Source of the DNA: Candidatus Magnetocorallium paracelense
GTDB taxonomy: Bacteria; Nitrospirota; Thermodesulfovibrionia; Thermodesulfovibrionales; Magnetobacteriaceae
Length of the DNA: 64,000 nt
Direction of reading: 5' to 3'
Assembly: GCA_029001845.1 (NCBI GenBank)
Contig: JAREWP010000055.1
Location: 34,956-98,955, forward strand
Shown here: positions 1-7,654 of the stretch, piece by piece
Layout: each line of letters starts with the position of its first letter
Numbering within the stretch: position 1 is the stretch's first letter
Translations under genes and position numbers: made by a program
The notes under the pieces: model-generated
What the model saw: only the letters and a program-made list of their open reading frames with translations
Told to the model about the DNA's origin: nothing
The model's database searches: none

Positions 1-361
1 AGGCGCCGGTCATCTGTTTTAATATAAGAAACAACAATATTGTATTGGCCAGATGGAGGAGAAGAGAGGAAATATGGTGCTTGCCGGGATCCATGCCAAA
101 GATCGTTGTGTCAGCCATATGGGAGAGCCAGGTGAGGGGGTGCCAGAAATTACCGTATGTCGTCGTAAAGGCCCATAGGATGTTGCTTTTTGTCAGACCG
201 TACCTGACAAAAGGATTTTTCGTTACATAGACATCGTCATCGTAGTTGACAAAATCGAAATTATGTACCTGCCAATAAACGGCAAGGATTATTATAGTTA
301 AAGAGATTATTACTAAATAGTTTATTTTTGAATGAAACATGGAAATCAGGTTATTTTTCAT
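1..361 (-). CDS. TMTC-like GT-C membrane glycosyltransferase, N-terminus only
   Basis: The frame runs open from ATG at 361 to the window edge (120 codons), so the gene is cut by the window and not broken. One N-terminal membrane segment (about residues 13-30) is followed by the acidic stretch NYDDDVYVTKNPFV, then by FWHPLTWLSHM and HHISSLLLHLANT. These are hallmarks of bacterial TMTC-like (DUF1736-type) GT-C proteins, which usually carry C-terminal TPRs; the acidic pair after the first membrane segment is the expected catalytic site. The family transfers sugar, probably from a polyprenyl carrier, outside the membrane; the substrate here is unknown. It lies 21 bp downstream of the AftB-like gene and is probably co-transcribed with it. 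No good RBS precedes ATG 361; the in-frame ATG at codon 8 is an alternative. Confidence 0.8.
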   Translation of the reverse strand, partial: MKNNLISMFHSKINYLVIISLTIIILAVYWQVHNFDFVNYDDDVYVTKNPFVRYGLTKSNILWAFTTTYGNFWHPLTWLSHMADTTIFGMDPGKHHISSLLLHLANTILLFLILKQMTGA

Positions 362-382
362 GCTTTGTTGTGACCAGGAGGA

Positions 383-2020
383 TCAAGGGTGATTTCTGTA
401 AAAATCTTTGTCAATGAATTTATCATAAACACCAATATTCATTAGCACAATGGTTTTAAGCCTCAGGGGATCGAAAATATTTCCTCGTATAATCAGATCC
501 AGCTTATCGTAAAAAAGAGCAAGTTTTTTATCTTTAATGAAGTTTGTCCCTGTTCGAATGGATTTGACGTAACCATCAGGGACAGCCCGATCAAAATGAC
601 CGACACGCCAATCAGGATTGCGTTTCATCGGGATTCTTGCAAGTAAAGGATCGGCGAGTGCCGGAGGATCGATAAAGTGAACTTTATATCCGGCCTTATA
701 TCCATAATAACCGATATTACCGAATACTGCGATTTGTCTGTTTGTGTATTCGGGCCGTTCCTGTTCGTTGTCAAACGTAAATCTAATCTTACCTTTGCGA
801 TATAAACCAAAATGTTCTTCCCAATGCCCTCTTTCGTCAGCGATCCCGTGGTTATTGATTTGTCCGTCCCCGGCATTGTCATAACGGAGCGCCGCCAGAA
901 GAGTTGGTGAAGGAACAAGAAAGGCAATGACTGTGACCAGGGCGATGGCAATGCTTATGTTCCTGACTTTACTTACATCTAAAATATTCACTACACAAAA
1001 TACAGCAAAAAGAAAGGGCGTACTAAAAAAACGTCCGCTCATGAAATCTCCGCCAATCCAGAGAATATAAATCAGATATAAAAGAATACCGATAGAAATC
1101 GGAAAAAGACTTCTCTGCCTTGAAAAAAAAGATAATCCAATGCCAAGGAAAATTACAATTGATGTCAAAAGGTCTCTTTGAAAGCCGTCTATGAAGTAAC
1201 TGACTCCCTGACTGACCAGATCGAAACGTGGAATACCGGCCCCTAATTTTGCATATGCCGTATTTGGAAAGGGAAAACCATAATAAAGTATAGAAAAAAT
1301 CTCCCATATTATTAATGGAAGAAAGCATATGATTATCGACCATGCGCCTTTTTTAAATTTGGTTTTTTTAAAATTTAATAACAGCGTTGGAAGGAATAAT
1401 AAAAGAGTGTCCAAACGGTTCAATGCCGCTGCGCATGCCAGGAGAGAGAGAGTTGTAAATTTTTTATCAACCCTTTTATCGCTTATAACGGCGGCAAAGA
1501 AAATCGCTGCAATCAGATGGGAAAGGCTGTTCTCCAGTCCGGAAGTAGAGTAGTCGACAAAAGCTTTAGAGAGAGATAGAGTTAACAGACCTAAAGCAGC
1601 CGATTGGGGAGCAGGGGCGATTTTTAAACAAAAAACAACCAGTACCGTTAGAGATAAAAAAAGATTCAGAAGAATGCTTAATAGAAACAATTCATCTGAA
1701 AATATATATCCAAAAGATAAGAAGAAAAACCAAAGCGGATGGGTATATGCCTGCACCCGATAACCGGCGTTAAAATTTGGGCCGATGCTTTGGTGTAAAT
1801 TCTCAACCACTCGAAAAGTAATAAAGGCGTCTTCACTTACCCATGCACTCATAAAAATAATTATGAAAACAAAAAACAGTGTAAGTAAGGGATATCCCCA
1901 AGCTGTGTTTTTTTTGTTAAGAAATTTTTGATTTTCGGTTGCAAGCGGCATGGGTTGTTTTTTATCGAACTCAATGACGAAAAATTTATAGAAATCAGAT
2001 GTTTTGAAAAAAACGAGCAT
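383..2020 (-). CDS. AftB-like polytopic GT-C membrane glycosyltransferase
   Basis: A 545-residue polytopic membrane protein. After the first membrane helix comes SEDAFITFRVVENL, then NFNAGYRVQAYTHPLW; this pattern (acidic pair + AFITFR, then G.RV..YT..LW) is typical of AftB-like arabinofuranosyltransferase-type GT-C proteins. Further conserved signs are SGLENSLSH, NRLDTLL and FPFPNTAYAKLG. About ten hydrophobic segments precede a soluble C-terminal domain (about residues 385-545). Family knowledge suggests transfer of a sugar from a lipid carrier on the extracytoplasmic face; the sugar cannot be read from sequence. It is paralogous to the next gene upstream (2050-3846), 29 bp away, and probably in the same minus-strand operon. 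The start may be ATG 2020 or the Met at codon 24, which sits closer to the first helix; neither has a strong RBS. Confidence 0.8.
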   Translation of the reverse strand: MLVFFKTSDFYKFFVIEFDKKQPMPLATENQKFLNKKNTAWGYPLLTLFFVFIIIFMSAWVSEDAFITFRVVENLHQSIGPNFNAGYRVQAYTHPLWFFFLSFGYIFSDELFLLSILLNLFLSLTVLVVFCLKIAPAPQSAALGLLTLSLSKAFVDYSTSGLENSLSHLIAAIFFAAVISDKRVDKKFTTLSLLACAAALNRLDTLLLFLPTLLLNFKKTKFKKGAWSIIICFLPLIIWEIFSILYYGFPFPNTAYAKLGAGIPRFDLVSQGVSYFIDGFQRDLLTSIVIFLGIGLSFFSRQRSLFPISIGILLYLIYILWIGGDFMSGRFFSTPFLFAVFCVVNILDVSKVRNISIAIALVTVIAFLVPSPTLLAALRYDNAGDGQINNHGIADERGHWEEHFGLYRKGKIRFTFDNEQERPEYTNRQIAVFGNIGYYGYKAGYKVHFIDPPALADPLLARIPMKRNPDWRVGHFDRAVPDGYVKSIRTGTNFIKDKKLALFYDKLDLIIRGNIFDPLRLKTIVLMNIGVYDKFIDKDFYRNHP

Positions 2021-2049
2021 AACAGGATAAATTGTGAAAATGCAAGATT

Positions 2050-3846
2050 TTACTGATATCCTTTTTCTACAATAGATAACCAGGGATTTCCTGCTTGCTG
2101 CAAAGTTCCTCTATCCAGGTTTTGCCTCCAATATTGTTCGACATTCCTGATATCTTCTTCAGTCAACGGATTCTGTCTTTTTAGTATGCGAAGTTTTGCC
2201 GTCTCCTTGTCAACCACAACGTTCGGTATAAAACTTTCTACATATCCCTCAGGCGGACGACGACTGTGAGCCATAAGGCGTTTCTGTTGTAAGCGTGTTT
2301 CATTTCTTGCAATGATGTAATCATTCAGTCCCAGCACATCGACAATATTGACATTTGGTAATGTCCAGGACGGCACGCCGACACAATATTCGGCATACAC
2401 CGGGAATTCACGGGCCGGAAGAGTCATGCCTCTTTTACGTGAAGGGTAATTCTCCACCTGCGTTTGCCAGAAGACTTTGTGTTCCTGGTGGCGCATTCCG
2501 ACATGATGTTCAATCAGCCAGGACTGCGCACTGTCGAACATGGCGGCGTACCAACGAAAAGGCGCCGGCCAGACAGAGGAGATCGGAACTATCATTACAT
2601 GTGTTTCTTCTCTTGTATTCAGGTCCTTTGTCAACATCCAGTGGGACCACTGAACCGGCATTGAAAGAGCGACAAATAAGAATATTGCCAGGAAATACAG
2701 GTGTATCTTTAATTTCAGCTTGTTTAACGCCCAAATTAAACCGATAAAGATTAACGGTATTATATGGCTATACACTCTGAATTCAAAATGATCACCACCA
2801 ACAATGATCGTATAATATCCCAGATGAGCAAAGATCGCTGTCACTGTGAGTATTTGAACACCATGATCGGCGACTATTTCTTTTAGTAAAGCTTTTCGAC
2901 TATGCTTTACCGACTGAGTGGCATATCGTCTCCATTCATCAGTCAGAGCCATTCCAAGGGCCAGGCAGAATAATGTAACAGGTAGCCAGAGAGCATACTC
3001 CAGCATGAAGCTGAAAGCATATAGGACACCACTTTCAGGCCACATGGCTATGACCTTTGCATAATAGGTATTGGGAAGCCATTCTCCATAAAAAGAAAGC
3101 CGCCATGTCAGATGGATGACGATCGGACTAAGAGGAATCAGGCAGGAGAGAAGAAGTTTTATTGTTGCTTTTCTGTCGATGGTTAGCCATATTTCGATGC
3201 CTGCCATGGCTAAAAGGGCGGCACAGAAAAGCAATCCGTCAGGACGGGTCAGGTACAGAAATGAAGAGATCGCAGAAGCCATACCTATACGCAGCCACGC
3301 CTTCGAAATCATGAGAAGAGCACATACCCAGGAAATAAGGAAAAAATTAAACATTGCAGTTTCCAGCCCGGAACTCGTCCAGGTCAGATATGTACGGTTC
3401 AGAAGTATGTAGGTAATAAAAAAAGTGACGATAACAAATCTATACTTGTTCTTCCATTTATCTTTGTGAAAATAAATGACAGTCCATGAAGATAGAAAAA
3501 ACGTTCCATAGGAAAAAACGAGAGATATTATGTTGGCGCTTTCAGTGGGATCTTTACCGGTAACTCTCCATACGATATCAAGAAGAATCACCCATAAAAA
3601 ACTTGTATAGCCCTCAACCGCTATAAAGGGCTGTGGATTCCAGACATATCCATGACCCATTATGCTGTTGCTTACATATCTGAATGCAATAAAAGCATCA
3701 TCCGTTAAAAACCAAAAGAGTTTCCATCCGTAATAAAGGCCTGTAGCGGCGATGACAACGAGCAGAGTAAAGGCTGTTGTTTCCACAATAGAAAAGTTCT
3801 TCCCGTTAAGGTTGGCTTTTGCTTGTTTGTATATTAAAGTGAACAT
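2050..3846 (-). CDS. AftB-like polytopic GT-C membrane glycosyltransferase, second paralogue
   Basis: A 598-residue membrane protein with the same plan as its neighbour: a first helix, then LTDDAFIAFRYVSNS, then AVEGYTSFLW, SSGLETAMFN, RPDGLLF and WLPNTYYAKV. The DD pair after helix 1 is the likely catalytic acid site of a GT-C fold. A soluble C-terminal region of about 190 residues follows the membrane part. Predicted role: extracytoplasmic glycosyl transfer from a polyprenyl-linked donor, substrate unknown. It appears to be the promoter-proximal gene of a minus-strand operon with the AftB-like gene at 383-2020 and the TMTC-like gene at the window start. A small inverted-repeat element (3861-4008) sits 14 bp upstream of the start codon, so native transcription signals have been displaced or replaced. 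Confidence 0.8.
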   Translation of the reverse strand: MFTLIYKQAKANLNGKNFSIVETTAFTLLVVIAATGLYYGWKLFWFLTDDAFIAFRYVSNSIMGHGYVWNPQPFIAVEGYTSFLWVILLDIVWRVTGKDPTESANIISLVFSYGTFFLSSWTVIYFHKDKWKNKYRFVIVTFFITYILLNRTYLTWTSSGLETAMFNFFLISWVCALLMISKAWLRIGMASAISSFLYLTRPDGLLFCAALLAMAGIEIWLTIDRKATIKLLLSCLIPLSPIVIHLTWRLSFYGEWLPNTYYAKVIAMWPESGVLYAFSFMLEYALWLPVTLFCLALGMALTDEWRRYATQSVKHSRKALLKEIVADHGVQILTVTAIFAHLGYYTIIVGGDHFEFRVYSHIIPLIFIGLIWALNKLKLKIHLYFLAIFLFVALSMPVQWSHWMLTKDLNTREETHVMIVPISSVWPAPFRWYAAMFDSAQSWLIEHHVGMRHQEHKVFWQTQVENYPSRKRGMTLPAREFPVYAEYCVGVPSWTLPNVNIVDVLGLNDYIIARNETRLQQKRLMAHSRRPPEGYVESFIPNVVVDKETAKLRILKRQNPLTEEDIRNVEQYWRQNLDRGTLQQAGNPWLSIVEKGYQ

Positions 3847-3860
3847 ATTAAAAGTTTTTA

Positions 3861-4008
3861 GTAACTACTTAGGCGTATAGACTAAAGGCTGAAGACTATT
3901 AGGAAAAATGTGCGTTACCAATAAAAATTTAAAGCTTTTTTATTAGCTAATGTACTCAAGTCATTTGATTTTTTGCTTCAGCCTTCAGCCTAATAACTGA
4001 GTAGTTAC
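3861..4008. mobile_element. MITE-like element with GTAACT termini and 8-bp target duplication
   Basis: A 148-bp non-coding element. The left end reads GTAACTACTTAG and the right end, reverse-complemented, GTAACTACTCAG: 11 of 12 match. Inner regions also pair (a GGCTGAAG motif on each side). The octamer AGTTTTTA flanks it at 3853-3860 and 4009-4016, a clean target-site duplication. Termini beginning GTAA with 8-bp duplications are known for IS66-family elements, so an IS66-type transposase encoded elsewhere may have moved it; that is inference. Related pieces lie at 24590-24660, 40872-41004 and 55637-55747. Confidence 0.8.
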
Positions 4009-4013
4009 AGTTT

Positions 4014-4067
4014 TTATTTCATATACCCGGATAGTTGCAGAAATTGCTGTTCCAAAAAAATGAGCAT
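4014..4067 (-). other. Leader-like 17-codon frame sharing its upstream sequence with the gene at 383-2020
   Basis: The 40-odd bases read on the minus strand from about 4095 to 4054 closely match those from about 2048 to 2007, including ATCCTGTTATGCTC, so this frame begins MLIFL where the gene at 383-2020 begins MLVFF. The frame stops after 17 codons, inside the target duplication of the 3861-4008 element. It could be a shared translation-initiation or leader region or the stub of a lost paralogue. It is not called as a protein gene. Confidence 0.3.
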
Positions 4068-4202
4068 AACAGGATAATTAGGGAAAATGCAATATATCGG
4101 GACTTTATGGGATAGTGGGATCTTTCGATTAAAGAGCGAGTTAAAAATAAGATAGTTTTTGTTAGAAAAATAATAAATAAAAAGATAGCAGGATAAATCC
4201 GG

Positions 4203-4257
4203 CATAACCCGCTTTCATTGGTCGGAAGGTGCTTCACCCCTGAAGTTAATGACATTG
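4203..4257. repeat. Right-end fragment of the 10-bp-duplication element family
   Basis: The 55 bases match 52443-52493 (the right part of the complete element at 52360-52493) at most positions, including CGGAAGGT, CTTCACCCCT and the terminal AAGTTAATG..ATTG. The left half of the element is not recognisable here, so this is a remnant. The downstream gene starts 114 bp after it. Confidence 0.6.
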
Positions 4258-4370
4258 AATATAAACATACATACTCTTAAGAATTATAAATGTCATAAGG
4301 GGTGTGAGAATCCGCTTGTTAACTTGCATTTTCGTCATTTGTCCTGTTATTCTTAGGTCGCTCCGAAAAA

Positions 4371-6110
4371 GTGATATTTTATAGTTGGCGTCATCGGTTA
4401 GTGAATAGATATTTGAAAGTTCCTCTTTCTTACCCACAGCTTTGGCATGCCATTCTTCCAATATTGTTGGCTTTTAGTTGGGCGGCGATGCTTCTTTTCA
4501 TACCATTATTACCCCGCGAAATTCTAACGTCCTGTTTATGGTTTACAACTCCTTTTTGGGATATTCCTCTTTGGGGTCGATTTCTATTGGGCGGCCTTTG
4601 TTGTGTTATATCGTTCCAAAGCATAAACCTGCAGATATGGTCCCTGTTAGACAAAATAGTATCTTTTTTAAGCGGACATGGTGCAAAAACGAAAACAGTT
4701 TATGGCGTAACGGCTATTACGGCTTTTGCGACATTCTGGCTACTGAGATGCAGGAATTATACTTTGGGAGACAGCGTTTCCATTGTCCAATATCTTACCT
4801 GGGATGTCCATGTCAATAACTTTTATGTAACTTATGACGAGATATGGACACATTTTGTTCACTCTCTGGCCTATAAATTCCTTCATGTTTTATTCGACTG
4901 GTCTGTAGACAAAGCATACGCCCTGGTCAGTTCTTTATGCGGAATTGCTGCTCTTATGATTATTATTCGTTTTTGGAGGAACAACACAAGGGAGTTTTCA
5001 AAACAAACAGCAGGCATTTCTTTCTGTCTGAGTATGGGAGCCACTCAACTTTTTTTTGGTTATCTTGAAAATTACTCTATTGTTGTAAGCATCATTCTTC
5101 TATATATCCTGCTTGCTCAATTGACTCTTGAAAACCGACTTCACCCGGCCTGGCCTGCTTTGGCGCTCTCAACAGGTATTTGTTTTCATGTATTGGCAGG
5201 CTGGTTACTGCCGTCTCTGCTTTATCTGTGGTTTGCAGGAATTCGCTTGAAATCGACTCGACAAAATATAAAAGATTTAATCCTTATAACTCTCGCCATC
5301 GTCGCGCCGATTGGCAGTACTTTTATTTTCTTTTTCTTTATCGGCGTCTCTCCGACTGAGATTAAAAACACCCACCTCTGGGCGCTAAAATTTATTTTTC
5401 TTTTGGATGAGTCATATGGAGGCTTTCAATATAAAATGTTTTCATTATCTCACCTTGGCGCGGTCATAAATCAAGTCATGATCTCGGGGTTACCCGGTGT
5501 TCTCACCATTTTCGTTTTATTTCTTAAAAGAAAGCGAATAGGAATTGAGGATAAATTTTTACAGTTTCTTATTGTTTCAGTGTTCTTTTTACAGATTTTT
5601 GCTGCTACCTGGAATCCTGATTTGGGTGCTTATAAAGATTGGGATCTTTTTGCTGTCACAGGAATCGGTTATACGATTCTGGGCTCTTATTTGTTTATCA
5701 AGAATCTTAACAACGATGAAGTCCGCAGGTGGGGACTTGTGATTGCCGCCATATCGTTTACATTAAGCGGTTCATGGGTTGTGGGGAATTCGCTGGCTGC
5801 CGATTTGCACGATATCACATATGATACAACTATATCGCATAACAAGTCTCATCAACATTTGGGAGGTATGTTCGCCGAACAACAAAAATACCGGGAAGCA
5901 ACGCGGCATTATAAAGAGGCAGTAAGAATAGACCCGAAAGATTCGATATCCTATGCAAATCTCGGCCAGACTCTCAGGATGGAAGGTAAGAGAAATGAGG
6001 CCATTGAAAATTTTCAAAAATATCTTACACTGGAACCGGAAGGGGAAGCTGCGGAATTGGTGCGGCAAATAATGGAAAACATGCAAAAGGAAGAGAGAGA
6101 AAAAACATGA
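4371..6110 (+). CDS. Polytopic membrane protein with C-terminal TPRs, probable GT-C glycosyltransferase
   Basis: A 579-residue protein with about a dozen hydrophobic segments over residues 1-480 and two TPR units at the C-terminus (about 495-560, with ATRHYKEAVRIDPKDS and AIENFQKYLTLEPE). No sequence family is certain; the plan matches the neighbouring GT-C proteins that pair a membrane transferase with periplasmic TPRs. The likely early catalytic region is YLTWDVHVNNFYVTYDE. The start is GTG at 4371 with a weak RBS, so the N-terminus is uncertain. Its stop overlaps the start of the next gene by 4 bp (ATGA), showing coupled translation. It heads the plus-strand cluster of six membrane proteins running to 15720. 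Confidence 0.75.
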   Translation: MIFYSWRHRLVNRYLKVPLSYPQLWHAILPILLAFSWAAMLLFIPLLPREILTSCLWFTTPFWDIPLWGRFLLGGLCCVISFQSINLQIWSLLDKIVSFLSGHGAKTKTVYGVTAITAFATFWLLRCRNYTLGDSVSIVQYLTWDVHVNNFYVTYDEIWTHFVHSLAYKFLHVLFDWSVDKAYALVSSLCGIAALMIIIRFWRNNTREFSKQTAGISFCLSMGATQLFFGYLENYSIVVSIILLYILLAQLTLENRLHPAWPALALSTGICFHVLAGWLLPSLLYLWFAGIRLKSTRQNIKDLILITLAIVAPIGSTFIFFFFIGVSPTEIKNTHLWALKFIFLLDESYGGFQYKMFSLSHLGAVINQVMISGLPGVLTIFVLFLKRKRIGIEDKFLQFLIVSVFFLQIFAATWNPDLGAYKDWDLFAVTGIGYTILGSYLFIKNLNNDEVRRWGLVIAAISFTLSGSWVVGNSLAADLHDITYDTTISHNKSHQHLGGMFAEQQKYREATRHYKEAVRIDPKDSISYANLGQTLRMEGKRNEAIENFQKYLTLEPEGEAAELVRQIMENMQKEEREKT

Positions 6111-7609
6111 TATCGGAAAGAAGATTTCCTGCTTTTTTATTGGTCTCTTTGGCAGCAACTCTTTCTGTGTTGAGGTTTATATATCTGGGGAGTATTCCGG
6201 GATTGCATGGCGATGAAGCACTTTATGGAATTAAGACATATATGATGATGCAGGGACATCATCTTGCACCTTCATTGTTTTTGGAGTGGACAGGGGGATT
6301 TAATGCATATACAGGGCCTCTGATAACTTATGTACGTATCCCTTTATTTTACTTTTTAGGCGCCAATATTTTTTCATTGAGACTGCCTGTTGTAATTTTC
6401 AGTCTTTTCTCGGCCTATTTTATTTACAGGCTCCTTTATGAAACTTACAACAGAAGAACCGGTATTATCGGGGTGCTTTTGTTTCTTTGCATGCCCTGGT
6501 CTGTTATATATTCCAGGTTTGCAGACGAGACGCATACAACATTGCTTTTTTTTGCTTTGGGCGGATTGTATTTCTGGTTAAAACCTTCCTTTCATCATAA
6601 AATTCTGGCTGCTCTTTTTTTAGGCTTAGGTGTTTTTAACCATATCGTTTTTCTTTTTGTTCCGCTCTCCTTTGGTTTGTATTTTTTTGTAAGTAACGGA
6701 TTCAGACTGAGTGTCGAGAAGAAGTTCATCGCACCCCTCTTACTCTTTTTGGTTTTATTATCTTTAAGGATATCAGTCGTTCTAATGGCGGGCGCCTTTG
6801 ATTCAGGTGAAGGGATTAATTTTTTATTTCACAGATTGCATCAGGGAAGAGAAACAGACCTCTTCAATAAAATCCCGATAAGTGTGACTTATTTTGCAGA
6901 TTTGCTGGATGGCGATGTTTTTTATAAAAGAACGACAGGGGATTTATCGTTTTTTGTCGTTCCCGTTAATTCGATTTTATTTGCCCTGTCATTGGTGTTT
7001 ATATGTTTCAGGTACAGGTATTCAACCATTTACAAACCGGCGGATCGTATGTTTTTTTGGATATTTGTCATTCATTACATACTGATTGTCATCTTTATTC
7101 ATCAACTATCCGCCAGATATTTCCTTGTCTCTTTGACGCTTTCTTCCATTTTGATTTCCATTTTTCTCGGCACTGCGAAAATGCCCGGTGGAATCAGAAT
7201 CGTCGTTGTCTTTGTATTGCTCTTTGTAAATTGTTTTTATATTGGATACAACTACTTTTACACATTTAAAAAAAACGGGGGAAGCCTGTTATCCTATAAA
7301 GCCGGCGATTTTGTTGAAGACAGCCTTGGTTTTACCGATTCGGTTACTCTTTATAATTATTTAAAGAAGCAGGGTATTGTAAATCTCCGGACAGCCGATG
7401 AATCTTTGGCGTGGATACTCAGATTCCTGGATATTAAAGAGAGGATATTGCACATTAAAACCGGAACAAAAAATAAAATAGAGAGCAATATTTACTTTAT
7501 ATCATATAAAAAATATGGTCATAAGACAGACGACCTCGCTATTGGTTCTTCAATTAAGCGACTAAACACGCCTTTGAGAAATTACGATATAATGTTTTTA
7601 GGGCAATAG
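6107..7609 (+). CDS. GT39/ArnT-like membrane glycosyltransferase
   Basis: A 500-residue membrane protein. After a first helix it carries IPGLHGDEALYGIKTY, the DE-containing first loop of the PMT/ArnT (GT39-like) GT-C group, then PLITYVRIPLFYFLGAN and SLRLPVVIFSLFSAYFIYRLLYETYNRRTG, and WSVIYSRFADE, all usual for this group. Roughly ten more helices follow, then a soluble tail of about 110 residues. These enzymes move a sugar from undecaprenyl or dolichyl phosphate to lipid A, protein or another lipid outside the membrane; the acceptor is not readable. It is coupled to the upstream TPR protein through ATGA, and the next gene follows after 45 bp. Confidence 0.85.
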   Translation: MISERRFPAFLLVSLAATLSVLRFIYLGSIPGLHGDEALYGIKTYMMMQGHHLAPSLFLEWTGGFNAYTGPLITYVRIPLFYFLGANIFSLRLPVVIFSLFSAYFIYRLLYETYNRRTGIIGVLLFLCMPWSVIYSRFADETHTTLLFFALGGLYFWLKPSFHHKILAALFLGLGVFNHIVFLFVPLSFGLYFFVSNGFRLSVEKKFIAPLLLFLVLLSLRISVVLMAGAFDSGEGINFLFHRLHQGRETDLFNKIPISVTYFADLLDGDVFYKRTTGDLSFFVVPVNSILFALSLVFICFRYRYSTIYKPADRMFFWIFVIHYILIVIFIHQLSARYFLVSLTLSSILISIFLGTAKMPGGIRIVVVFVLLFVNCFYIGYNYFYTFKKNGGSLLSYKAGDFVEDSLGFTDSVTLYNYLKKQGIVNLRTADESLAWILRFLDIKERILHIKTGTKNKIESNIYFISYKKYGHKTDDLAIGSSIKRLNTPLRNYDIMFLGQ

Positions 7610-7654
7610 CCCAACCCGGCTGCCTTTTATGTTCTTATAACAGACAGTTTTCAG

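Larger units (their letters stand above)
3847..4370. other. Intergenic region of 524 bp between divergent glycosyltransferase genes, filled with repeat elements
   Basis: No convincing gene is present. The stretch holds a complete GTAACT-ended miniature element (3861-4008), a 17-codon leader-like frame on the minus strand (4014-4067), and a fragment of a second element family (4203-4257). The rest is AT-rich and should carry divergent promoters, but I could not point to a clear -35/-10 pair. Confidence 0.6.
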
